A program made the position numbers and the translations under genes. The notes under the pieces are model-generated. The model searched no databases and was not told the origin of the DNA. It saw only the letters and a program-made list of their open reading frames with translations. From the NCBI RefSeq assembly GCF_051020955.1, contig NC_135031.1, positions 1,919,501 to 1,983,500 on the forward strand: DNA of 64,000 bases. The letters are read 5' to 3'. This document shows positions 47,318 to 58,379 of this stretch, piece after piece; position 1 is the stretch's first letter; every line of letters begins with the position of its first letter. This stretch comes from Megalopta genalis (Eukaryota; Arthropoda; Insecta; Hymenoptera; Halictidae).

Positions 47318-47500
47318 GTCCGAAAATTGTCGGACAGCGAACATCCTCATCCTCAGCGACAAGAATCGCTATAAGTCTTCTCGTTAAAGCTCGTTCACTG
47401 TTCAGGAAACTGTTGTATTCGAACAATCGCAGTCACTAAACTGTGCTCCGTAGAAAAATGCACTATCGATGTTTCGTTCACGCTTCGGGTGCAGTCCCGC
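47318..47500 (+). repeat. Direct duplication, copy 1
   Basis: It aligns almost without gaps to 48008-48190, about 690 bp away in the same orientation. Shared words include GTCTTCTCGTTAA versus ATCTTCTCGTTAA, GGAAACTGTTGTATTCGAAC versus GAAACTGTTGCATTCGAAC, and ATGTTTCGTTCACG versus ATGTTACGTTCACG. Identity is about 75% by eye. Confidence 0.7.
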
Positions 47501-48007
47501 TACGGCACCGTGGTTTAAAACGCGATTTTAGATGAGCAGAGCAATTTTTCGTCGTTGTATTTCTTTCTACGTGAATATTACACATTAAATATTTATTTCT
47601 TATTATGTATTAAGAGTTCATTTATTTATTCTTTCTTATTTTTTTTTATTAAAAGTACCTAGTTATTTCTTATTCGTCATTATATGTATATTCAAAAGTA
47701 CATAACTATTTATTTCTAATATTTTGTGTTATTCATGCCTAGTTACTATTTTCCACTTTATTGCACCGGTAAATAAGAATGCAAAAAGTTGCGGAAAATT
47801 TAGAGAATCAGTAAATGGATTGTAACATATTGGTTTTCTGATAATTTGATAGATATATTAACAGAATTGCCGCACACACACAATTTTTGCTGTCTTTTTT
47901 TTGCAGTAATTAATAATTTTCTCACGTATACGCACTTAGAAAGAAATTACATTCCGAGTCATCTTTATTATAAAAAGCAACGTTACTATAAATTTTTAAT
48001 GATTTCA

Positions 48008-48190
48008 CGCAGCCCCAGAAATTGTCTGAAAATAAGCATTCTCCTTCTGAGGAAGAAGAATCGCCAAGAATCTTCTCGTTAACGCGCGTCCACTGCTCAA
48101 GAAACTGTTGCATTCGAACAGATGCAGTCTTTAATCTGAGCTCTTTCGAAAAATACAGTATTGATGTTACGTTCACGTGCGGCGCTCGCC
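48008..48190 (+). repeat. Direct duplication, copy 2
   Basis: This is the partner of 47318-47500. In one frame it reads KLSENKHSPSEEEESP, where copy 1 gives KLSDSEHPHPQRQESL and then a stop. An acceptor-like TTTCACGCAG lies just before, at about 48011. This hints at a duplicated exon but could be chance. No donor was found that makes it convincing. Confidence 0.6.
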
Positions 48191-48963
48191 AGTCGGCGTC
48201 CATCCTGCGAATCATCGACCGCGCATTTACCTTGCACCGGATAACGGTACAATCCTGATCCGCGTTTTCGCTGCTTTTTAATCCATTTCCTTCGCATTTT
48301 TTTCCGCGGCAAATCCGGTTAGAATTAGCTTTCCGCGAGAATTAGGTTCGAGTTAATTTCTACTTATCTTTCATTACGGTTCGCCTTCGATCGACCGCCT
48401 GCGCCCGTACTTGCAGCCTTGGTATGTCATGCTGAGCGTCGTTATCGGTTTCTGGCTCTTTCGTTTTTGTATTTTATCTAATTGTGGGTGTTCAATGAGC
48501 GAACAAGAAATTACGCTGATAATTTGAAATTATCCTTATCGATGATTAATTTTACAAAACCGTGGAATGTGATCGTGGAAAATGATTAACTTCACATTAG
48601 ATCTGAAGGTCGCTCTGTTAACGATCAACCATTACTGAACTTTAGTATTTGTAAATTACGTCTAAGAACTTTTATTTTGCACACTAATTTGCAGTCTAAC
48701 AATTGTTCGGAGGGATTATGCCAGCTGATTATGAAGATATTATTTATATATTTTCTTTAACGGCAATGCGTGTCGGTAACAGAAAAATCAAATTTTGTAG
48801 TAGTTTATGCCCAGACTACATGATTTTCTAAAAGTCATTATAAAAATTTGTAAACATTTATGTGGATGTGTTTATTTAAAGAAAAATAAGGAAAAGATTA
48901 ATATCAACGGTGAGAATACTTTTTTAGCGAAAAGATAATTGCATTACTGCAAGATTATACATA
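48191..48963. other. Non-coding stretch with a family 1 end
   Basis: A right terminus of family 1, TTGCACACTAATTTGCAGTC, lies at about 48677-48696, preceded by TAAATTACGTCTAAGAAC. No left end was found. Otherwise nothing is supported. Confidence 0.45.
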
Positions 48964-49308
48964 CAGGGTGTCCCAAAAATGTCTCGCAATCTGAAAGTGG
49001 CGGGTTCCTCAGGTCATTTGAAGCAACTTTTTCCTTTACAAAAATTTTCTCCGAGGCACCATTAACGAGTTATTAACGAAAAACAGTGACCAATAAGAAT
49101 CGAGTACGGCTGACGCGAGGCGGCCCAGCCAACCAGCGCACGAAGCCCAGTTCCGCTCATTGGTTCGGTCGCCTCTCATTGGTCACTGTTTTTCGTTAAT
49201 AACTCGTTAATGTTGCCTCGGAGAAAATTTTTGTAAAGGAAAAAGTTGCTTCAAATGACCTGAGGAACCCGCCACTTTCGGATTGCGAGATATTTTTGGG
49301 ACACCCTG
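48964..49308. mobile_element. Family 3 long-armed MITE, copy 2
   Basis: The ends and arms are as in the copy at 46251 and the two are nearly identical over most of their length, so both moved fairly recently. This copy lacks about 20 bp in the central loop after GGTCGC, which accounts for the shorter 345 bp. Confidence 0.85.
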
Positions 49309-51224
49309 TATATGCACTGAAAACTTGTTCTGAAGTATATTCAAATTGTGGCAATGACGGTGTTGCGTTTGTACAAATTTTCTGTTCTACAGTTACCGAA
49401 ATTCTAGATATATTTTCACTGGAAATGATGGAAAGATGTCCATTTTGAAGAATACGTCTTAATAATAATCGTGCAAGATCTAAATAAATTCAATCTCGTA
49501 ATTTTTACAACATCCTTGACAACAGACAACATCCTTGTGCCAGTTAGTGTTAGCAACTTGATAGGTTCAGCGATAATTTTGTTCGCTCGAAGTTTAATTT
49601 TCGAAGTCACTGCTTGGACGAGTTCCATAGTCGGAAGAAATATATGTATTTTCACCGCTGCCATAGCGGCTGGATCGCTCCTCTTTGAGCATTGTCCACT
49701 GTCTCGTGACAAGATTAATGCACCGTGACTCGATCTCTTCTATCGATGACTACTTTATGGGATTAGGTAACGTTACGCGCGCGAAGACTCAGTTATTATA
49801 TCACGCTGAATTATAGTCCACGCTTAAAGGAATTTATTTAGTTCGTCGTAATTTTAATTAATTTCCAGTTTCTCTAATATTAGACCGTAACTGTTCGATA
49901 AATTTTTACTTCTGATTGTTCGACCGGTAATCCGGTGTCTTTTGGTAATCATCATTATTCGCCAATCCTGAGTCGTTTACATCTTACATCACTGACGCAC
50001 AGACGTTCGCAGTGCGACTTGTCATTTGTGGTATGGAACTCTAAATGAACATGTAGAGAGTCCCAAAATTAGTGCGCTTTTCCAACTTCACCAGTCTCGC
50101 AACTGTATCTTTATACAGGAATTTCATTGTATCCTTGATGACCAACGAAATTGCATCAATGAGATCATCACTAAAGTAAATCAATATTGCAATGTATTTT
50201 ATTTTTTTGATATCTTCAGCATTTTCTGACTAAACGTAAAAATTTTAGCTAATTTTAGTGGGAATTAATTTATATTTGCGTTATTATATAACACTAATTG
50301 TATTATATATTATATTATACGTAATAAACAAAAAATAAAATATAATAAAACAAATAACAGATAAAACGATAAAATTATATAATAACGAAAATATAGATTA
50401 ATTCTCACTAAAACTATCTAAAATTGTGTAATAATAATATTATTAGTATTATTATTATTTTCACAAAAACTGAAATCCGATTGAACCTCTCTAGTGCGAT
50501 ATCGACTTCCACAAGTTCAGAGTCGGCTCCTCTGTTCCAGGTAATTGGTTCTGTTAACCCGAATCTCAGGGGACGATTGTTGTTTATTAATCGACTATCA
50601 TCCGGAGAGCTGATTAAATTAGAACTCTGCGCCATTGAATCAAAGTTCCGTAGGGAAAGTGTCTGCTACCCTAATTCGGTCGGGAAGTTTAAACCACCTT
50701 GACCAACGGGCAGATACAGCTTTTACGAGCCATACCATCTAATTTTCATGCACGCGTTGCCACAGTTTTCGCTTCCGCCGCAATACGGAGTCGTATTCTA
50801 CGGAATTGACACTGTGCTTTCTGATTAATCAATTCTCGGAAACTTCATGATTCGTATACGGATACGCAGAACATCAGTTCAATTTAGATCAAGATCAGAC
50901 TACTGATTAGTAATTCACATTCTGCGCTATCTAAAAGATTAAAGTATGAGTGAATCATTCGACGTAATTGACACGTTGACTGCGATATCACAAATGGGTG
51001 ACGAAATTATTTGTTCAAACTTGAGATTAGAATTTTGAGGCTGTTGGATTGGGTAATTAATATCACGAATTCCAACTGTTCAGTCTTCGTTTTATTAAAT
51101 AAAACGCTTCGATTTTGTCGAGTTGTTGAGCTTTAACAACATGTTCAACCGACAGAAAAAAATCAATTAAACGATCGGACTCAAACGAGTCCGTCAAATT
51201 TCGATTGATGAATTTAATTGCAAT
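49309..51224. other. Non-coding stretch with opposing frames
   Basis: At 49416-49728 both strands are open for about 85-98 codons. The minus frame starts at TTG unless a later ATG is used, and no family is recognised on either strand. The segment 50240-50460 is extremely AT-rich. GC-moderate DNA at 50490-50880 has no gene. Confidence 0.35.
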
Positions 51225-51263
51225 ATTTTTAAAAGGTGTACGAAAACCTTTTCGACTCACTGT
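51225..51263 (+). mobile_element. Family 4 right-end remnant
   Basis: AAAAGGTGTACGAAAACCTT then TTCGACTCACTGTAC resembles the right end of the copy at 43685. Nothing of the left end remains nearby. Confidence 0.4.
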
Positions 51264-51725
51264 ACGTTTATCCCGTTTCCGGTTCTTTAAACAGTGCTCG
51301 GTATAAATTGAAAAATGGCATAAACTTCTATATTTCGTTTTAAAATATCTGTTAACGAATAAATGTTCCTTCGGAATGTTAAATTAAAAAGAATTAAAGC
51401 GTTAACGTAAAAGTGAACTTAAAGCAGGAAAAAGTAACAGCGCAGAACTTAAAAGCGTTTGCTAAATAACTTGCAGTTATGAAAGTTTACAACTAAATTA
51501 AAGTTAAATTACAGTTAAATTACTGTTTAATTCAAGGCTTGGTTAAAAGTTAGAACAAGCCCTTCGCAGTCGACGTAAAACGGAATCCTTCGGATAGACA
51601 GCACGCCGTCGAACGGGTCGTTCACCTAATTAATAATTTCCGCTGAAAGTTACCGTGGAAAAACGACATTGCTCGAGGAACGTCCCGATATTATTTCGAA
51701 GCGTTGATCCCCGTTGTGTAATGCG
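51264..51725. other. AT-rich stretch
   Basis: Nothing supported. Confidence 0.4.
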
Positions 51726-52140
51726 CTTAACAACTGTACGTTAAATAGTTAACGTGGTCATCGGTGCGTGGATCGCGATCCAGATACGAAACAGTGCGAA
51801 GTTCTTTCGTTGGCTCGTTCGTGGAAGAACCGAGGCAGTCTTTCTCCGGCCTTTCCACCGGCAATCCTGGTGCTGCGCGCGCGTTCCTCGAACCCGATCC
51901 AGGAAGAACGGAACCTGTCGCGATGAACACGCGCCGCGAGTCGATGGTGGTCCTCGAAAATTATTGACCTCGATCCTCTCCGCCCTCTTGGAGACGCACA
52001 GACACTCTCTGCGCAACCACCTTTCCGCCTGGATGATTTGGATACTACGGCTCGTTTTGGTAAGGACGTTGAACCCCACGAAAGTCCATCCACGACTCTG
52101 TTACAGTTTCAGAAATCGGTTGCGCAACTGACGATCGGTT
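51726..52140 (+). other. GC-rich island with a splice donor, exon-like
   Basis: The island is GC- and CpG-rich and contains a good donor, GTAAGG, at 52060. Three + frames are open over parts of it, plus two on the minus strand, which reflects composition. The + frame reaching the donor through RLDDLDTTARF has no ATG close upstream in that frame. It may be a non-coding first exon or a conserved island, and is not assigned. Confidence 0.3.
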
Positions 52141-52189
52141 CTACCTTCTACTTTTTTTTTTTTATCGAGACTCGCTATCTATCTACTGC

Positions 52190-55100
52190 TGTTTTATATC
52201 TGTTCAGCGATCGTATGGCGTTCCAATTAGCTTGGTTATCACCTTTCCACTTGTTTCTGACATCGTTGATGCAGAAAAGTTCGGTAATTTACGATTTCGT
52301 GCTTGACTTGATTCGTTTTTTTTCTCTTTACTTCACAGTTTCTAATTCGTTACTCTCGTTTGATATCTATCTGACAAGATAACAATGTTCCGATTCGTTC
52401 GATTCTTATGTTCAATTTTTTCTTGGAAGTTAATAATTTCGAATTTAGCTCAAGTAACTCTTCTCATCATTCTGCAGTTCTTCATTTGCTGCTGGTTGCT
52501 ATCTAGCTGACAACGTAATACTGTTCTGATTCATTCGATTATCAATTTTGAATCTAGCTAGATTAATTTTTCTCTATGGTCTCCAGTTTTCTTTATTTTC
52601 CACTCCAATCTTGCAAATTCAATAACGCCCATATTCCCTCGATTATCATTTTAATTTTGATTTTAATTTAAATTGAAACTTTAACTTTAACTTTAATTTT
52701 CCTTTCCTTGACCCAATGCTTTCTGGTTCACCGTTGTCTACCACTCATCTAGCAACCTAATTGCGTTTCAATTAGCTCGGTTATCACCTTTAGCTTGTTT
52801 CTGACGCTGGTGATGCAGCAAAGTTCGGTAACGCAGGGTTTCAAGCTTGACTCGATCCGTTGTTTCTCTTTTTCCACTAGCTTCCGATTTGCTACTATTT
52901 AAAATCTATTATTAGACTACAGATGTTTATGCAAATGTATATTTTTTTAGAAAATAAGTACACCAATGGGACCTGGTCAGAAAATATTATGATCAGGAGA
53001 TTCCAAAAGTATGATTTTTATTTTGCATATTTTGTACGTTACATATGTTTTGTATACATATTTATGTTGATAAGCATATAATATACAATAATATATTTTC
53101 TATATGAACGACGTTTTCAAAACATTGAGTTTGTAATTGTATATTAGCTGCAGCTATTAATATCGCGAAGTTCAGCGTTATCATTGAAGCCACAAAGTGA
53201 ATTTTGTGCGAGTGCGTTTCAATATTTTGAAAATGTTGAAGGTTCGTAAATGTAGAATTTCATTAATGAAATGCCGTGTCGAAGACGACCCCAATCTCAT
53301 CATCGATGAAAATAAAATAAAATTTATAGTCAAATATGCAATAAAAGTGTAAAGTGCGATCGAATTGGTCCGATGTATGTGCCGCAACACTGCTTGAGTA
53401 AATTTAAATGTGCACCGACGACATCACATGATGTGGTGTCATTTTCGGCATACGAATTAACTTTTACCGACGAATGCCATCGACTAACGCCATCAAATTC
53501 AGAATAAATGCATAGATCAGAATAACTGTAAAACGCATCTTGATGCTTAATATTAGATTTAACACTTCATCGTAGTATATACTTAATGTGATGCATATTT
53601 TGCATATTTTTCGTGCATAAACATCCGCATTTTAATTATTATCCTAGACTTGCCTTGACGGTCAATTTCGAATGTAGCTTAAGTAATTCTTCTCTTTGTT
53701 CTCTAGTTTCATATTTGCTACGGTTTGCTCCCTATCTGGCAACTCAATGTCGCTATCGCACGTTCGATTAATATTCTAGACTTATCTTCGAAGTCAAATC
53801 TGATTTTAGCTTTAATTATCCTCACCTTGATAGTTGCTACTCTACCAACGCAATAGCGTTAAAATTATCTCGATTATTATTCTCAACTTGGTTCTGACGC
53901 GGTGGATGCAACGAAGTCCTGCAATTCATGGCGAATGTTGCCTCCGAGATCAATTTCGAGGTTGACTCGTTCCGTTCCTTCTCTTTTTCCACTCTTTTCT
54001 GGTTTATCGCTGTTTGTTAGCTATATAGCAACGTAATCCCCTCCCGATTTTCTCGATTATTACCCTCGACTTGTCTTGCTGGTCAATTTTGAGTCTATCT
54101 GAAGATATTCTTGCCTTTGTTCTCCAGTTTCTCATTTGCTATTGCTTGCTGCTTACCTGGCAACGCAATAACGTTCTGACTCCCTCGATTATTATCCACG
54201 ACTCAGCATCGAGCTTAATTTCGATTTTGCTTGACGTTTGTGCTCCTTTGGTTCTCCAATTTTGTACCTACCACCTACCACCGCTTGCTACTTATCTTAT
54301 GAATATAACAGTGTCTTGATAGTGGTTTGAGTTCTCCTCAGGGATTAAAGAAAACAGTTATGTCAACATTTTCTTCGATAAAGATCTTGTTATTGAACTT
54401 TAAGATAATTAAAATAAAGAAAAAATATCGAAGAACAAAATAATTAAAAAATATCGATTTTTTAATTTTTTGGCTACGAATAACAGATATTAGCGTTCAA
54501 AAATTTGGATCCTTCTCGATAACTGTTATCGACGAAGAGAAAAGCTATTTCGATTGCTCAGTGCAGAATTTATCTATGAGGTTATCTCATCGATAATTGC
54601 TATATGAGTGATCGAATTAAATTTCAACGATAACATTTACCAAGAAGAGATACAATTTTCGGTCACTTATAATCCTCAATTAAAACCGATACGATCTTAA
54701 TCGATGGAATCCATGTTATGCCATGACTTTTTTCTTTTTGGTTAGAACAGTTAGTTTTTTATTAGTTTCCTGATTTATTTTTGTTTGCTGTATTTATAGC
54801 ATGCTAATCATCCAGCGATCTAACAGTGTCTTACTTAGCTCGAATATCATATCCGACTTGCGTTCGATGCAGCAAAATTCTGGTACACGGTAAGAACATT
54901 ACCGGGCGATTAATCTTGAATCTGACTCCTTCTTGTTCGTTTCTACTTTATAACGTAGCACTATTAGCTATACATATATGCAGCAGCTTAATAGCGTTTC
55001 ACGTCTGGTACACGAACAGGACGTTGCCTTAGACATTGACTCCGATTCTGGCTTGGCTATTTTTCTCTCTTTGCTGTCCAATCGTCAAATTAATGTTATT

Positions 55101-55440
55101 TGTTACCTATCTAGCAACCTAACAGCATTCCAGTTCTGTAATATGAACAGAACGTTACCTTGGAAATTAACTTTGAACTAAGTTTTGGTTCGCAAGCAGA
55201 GCTAAACAGTTCATGTTTGATTTAGAAGCTGTTTCTCAGCTTCCTGTCAAGTCAGAGGTTAACAGTCGGCATGTTGGAAGTTTTCAACCCTTTGCGCCGA
55301 TTACCGTGGCGATGAATGCTCTAGACATGGTTGTATTTCGTGGATATCTATTTATGCAGAGTCTGCGTTTCAATCGTATTTATGTTCTCCATCGTTGTAT
55401 CGTTTCGAGTCTAAGCCAATGCATTTGTGCCAGGGCACAA
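52190..55440. repeat. Long diverged tandem array, unit about 130 bp
   Basis: Recurring blocks are GCAACGTAATAACGTTCTGA, CTCGATTATTATCCTCGACT, TCTCTTTGTTCTCCAGTTTC, CTGACGCTGGTGATGCAGCA and TTTGCTACTGTTTGCTACCT, in changing combinations. The GCAACGTAAT marker or a variant occurs near 52382, 52511, 52622, 52752, 53738, 53836, 54028, 54161, 54813, 54978 and 55113, with typical steps of 98-135 bp. The array is split by the insert at 52914-53632 and by unrelated DNA at about 54340-54800. Several 60-90 codon frames here share motifs only because they are read from repeat units. Confidence 0.7.
52914..53632. mobile_element. Long family 1-type element inside the tandem array
   Basis: The left end AGACTACAGATGTTTATGCA and the right end TGCATAAACATCCGCATTTT are inverted relatives of the family 1 termini. 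At about 719 bp it is over three times the usual size, so it may be nearer to a parent element or carry a later insert. The minus frame at 53181-53390 has no transposase feature. Confidence 0.55.
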
Positions 55441-55799
55441 TGGATCTTCGCCGGTTCTTTGTGAATGGTGTCAGTTGCGATGGTAACCTGTCGCGTGTAT
55501 GAAATTATTTAATATTCAACGCTTGCCTCGGGCCGGCCCACGCCATTGTCTTTCTTTTTTTCTGCTGGATAGAGCGTCGCGTTCGCGATACATAAAAGGA
55601 GCGGTGCGTGCTACGGAGGACTCTCCGTGCCGTTTTGATTTCGTTATCCAAATTACATGGCTGAAAATAAAATCTATGTGCGCGCTCTTTCAATTCATCG
55701 TTTTTAGTAGAGACGGGACGCGCGAAACCTCGAAACCCAAAAAGTGTCGAGTTCCTCGATAATAATTTGTATAAACAATAACTTCTGTATGATTAGACA
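55441..55799. other. GC-moderate stretch
   Basis: Opposing short frames at 55499-55762, with no domain. Nothing supported. Confidence 0.4.
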
Positions 55800-56345
55800 A
55801 TGGTGAAAAATTTTTTTTCAAAAATTGCAATTGGTTGGCATGATAGAAGAATTAAAAGATGATTGTTTCAACTTTTTTATTTGAACCTTTAACGAAAATT
55901 TGAAAAATGCATCTTGTAGATAAAAATTTCATTGAAATCGTTTGACGCATAGCCAAGATAATGCCACTGAGAAATTTAAAAATGACTTTTTTTGTGGTTG
56001 AAATTCGTGAAAAACTGCTATTTTCGAGAACTTTAAATGTTAACACCTGTTAACAAGATTTCATTGAAATTGGTTGAATGTCAATGAAATTTTTTGCATG
56101 TGTACAAGTTACCGAGATCTACAAAATGTATTTTTTAAATTTTCGTTACAAATTCAGATAAAAAACGTTCAGCAAACAGGGTTTTGTAATTCGTTTATCA
56201 CATCAACCAGTTGCAATTCTTGAAAACAATTTTTTAGCTAATGTCTAGTAAACTAATCTTTCTAACATTCCAAAAACGATGAGATAGCTTGGCATAATCA
56301 TAAAAAAGTTATTCCGCTTTGAAAGGTGTACTGTAGACGTACGAA
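55800..56345 (+). mobile_element. Family 4-related remnant, longer form
   Basis: The right part, TAGCTAATGTCTAGTAAACT then AATCTTTCTAACATTCC, and AAAAAAGTTATTCCGCTTTG then AAAGGTGTACTGTAGACGTA, match the 3' halves of the copies at 21285 and 43685. The left part repeats TTTCATTGAAATCGTTTGA-like words twice. The ends are worn and no transposase is visible. Confidence 0.45.
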
Positions 56346-56654
56346 AAATTATTATTGAGATGTATCGGTAACTTAGACCTTTACATCTCACAATTTCTGG
56401 TTCCACTTTATGCATTGAAACTAATTTGTCTTAAATAGATTTACACATCTTCCAAACGCAATAAAGATTTCGGTGTCCGGCACACACCGGCTATCGATTT
56501 TGGCAGAGCGTCAGCTATGCAAATTAAAATGTCGCGTTTGCTTTACGATCCGTCGCTTTCGTTTAATTTCTTCCATTCCCCACCATTGTCTTCTCCGATG
56601 CGATGGGAAAAAAGAAAGGCACGGACGACTGTGCATTAACGGCCACCCTTTCGA

Positions 56655-56717
<63 letters not shown>

Positions 56718-57640
56718 CTCGTTTCAGAAAAACTAATTAATTTGTGGAATCGTGGCCGGAATCTCGGTGTCGTCTTGCAACTGCACAATTGCTGCGATCG
56801 ATCGTTCGCGAATCTGCGGATGCATGCGGTTCCAAAGTAGGCACGTAATTGCGGATACTGAAAAAGGACTCGTTACCGTTAACCACCAGCCGATTACTAT
56901 TTTGCAGCCGAGCAAGGCGGTTTTCTTTTTGTTTCGTTCGGATACTTGGCGACATTCCGCCGTCTCCTGATTTTCCTGCGAACCGATCCGCCTTTTCTTT
57001 TTCTTTCGAAACGAACCAGGCGAGTGAATTATCGAAAGGCTAGCGAAATTTCTTCCACGTCTGCTACATTAATTGATTCTTCACGTACACACGCTAGTGT
57101 GTCGGGAACAGGTTTAAATTCTTGGCATATCTAACCGGATTGTTACGATATATCCGTCGAACGTGGGCTTTTTCTCTTTCTTTTTTTCTTTTTTCTTTTC
57201 ATTTCGTGCTGGCGCAAGTATGCAAACATATTTCGTCGACGTCTTCGTTTGGTTCTGTTTCACTTTCCACAGGATATTTTACCGTTGAAGAACACGCTAA
57301 ACATTTCATACTCACGGCATTCATATACGGGATACCGTAAACCGCTGAAAGTTGCTTACGAGCTTTCTAATCTTCTTTCAACGTCGAATAGTGATATTTA
57401 ATAATTGTATGCACGCTGTCTGGAAAATGTACTCTTTAATGAACGTGTCAACAAATTTTCCTGTCAAAGAATGTATGTACATAGTACTTCTCTGTATGTT
57501 GTTCAAGATGGAAAGGCATCGTTTGCGCAGCTGCGTTCATGCGTCCTTCATTCGTGGATAGAAAAGGGTCACTGGTTCGGCAATTTTCCGTGGTTAACCT
57601 GGTAGACATAAACTTTTGAAACTTTCACCATATGTAGATC
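56346..57640. other. Stretch with CT microsatellite and GC patches
   Basis: A CT microsatellite of about 58 bp lies at 56655-56712. It is flanked by GC-moderate DNA at 56465-57130, with frames open on both strands and no domain. Confidence 0.5.
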
Positions 57641-57945
57641 ATGCTTCGAAATTTACAGTCTAAAAAATTAATTTTTCAATAAAATATGAAAATTTTTGTG
57701 ACAAGCGTAAGTACATAACTCTGTTCATTCTGGCAAGAAGCAGGCGTACCGTCTAGTGCAATTTTGAATGGTCAAACAATTACATATAACTTGATCATAC
57801 TTTTACTACATATAGATCATATTTCGAATTACAAAAGAAGATATTTGCAGTTTGAAAAATTCATTTTTTAATCAAATAAGGTTATCTCTGTATAGGACTT
57901 TATTCATTCATGAAAAAAGAGTGTAGTGTTCTAGCAATAGTTTAA
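57640..57945 (+). repeat. Two units of a dispersed direct repeat
   Basis: Units at about 57652 and 57849 share AATTTACAGTCTAAAAAATT versus TTTGCAGTTTGAAAAATTCA, then TTTTTAATCAAATAAGG-like words and a CATTCTGGCAAGAAGCAGGC-like block. The same unit recurs at about 61500-61680 and 61990-62100. Confidence 0.55.
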
Positions 57946-57959
57946 CGATTAATAACTTG

Positions 57960-58215
57960 TTGGAATAAAGAATTACGTGAATGATTTATTCGATTAAAGA
58001 AACATTCAATTAAATAATTACTTGATTAAAGAATTATTCGAACAAGAAATTATTCGACCGAAAAAGTATTCGATTAAGATGAATAGATATAATTATTTAG
58101 AACAAATAACGAATAGTCGTTATTCGAATAAAATATTCGATCAAGAAGAATTCATTTGGATAATTATCTTAGATTTGTTCGAAACAATTGGAATATTGCC
58201 CAACTGTGATTCTTA
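57960..58215 (-). mobile_element. Family 6 element, reverse orientation
   Basis: ATTCGA words repeat throughout (for example AATTATTCGAACAAGAAATT). The right end, TTGGAATATTGCCCAACTGT, is the reverse of the GAGTTGGACATTATTCGAAT start at 19543. GATAATTATCTTAGATTTG also matches the inner part of that copy. Confidence 0.5.
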
Positions 58216-58379
58216 CAAACACGACGAATAAACTATTTCAACAAAGTTGACCGATATTTTACGATCTGTAATGACAAAAACAACACAATATAATACCTAT
58301 ATAAATGAACACAATGCAGACATCAATGAGCTTCGATTCGATCAACCATCGCAGTTCGCAACATTAATTAGCATGACGC

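Noticed and set aside
49416..49728. Opposing ORFs of 85 and 98 codons
   Set aside because: The minus frame needs a TTG start for its full length, and neither resembles a known protein. Kept only as a note in the features.
54071..55464. Series of 67-83 codon ORFs with shared motifs
   Set aside because: The shared motifs come from tandem repeat units read in frame, not from a gene family.
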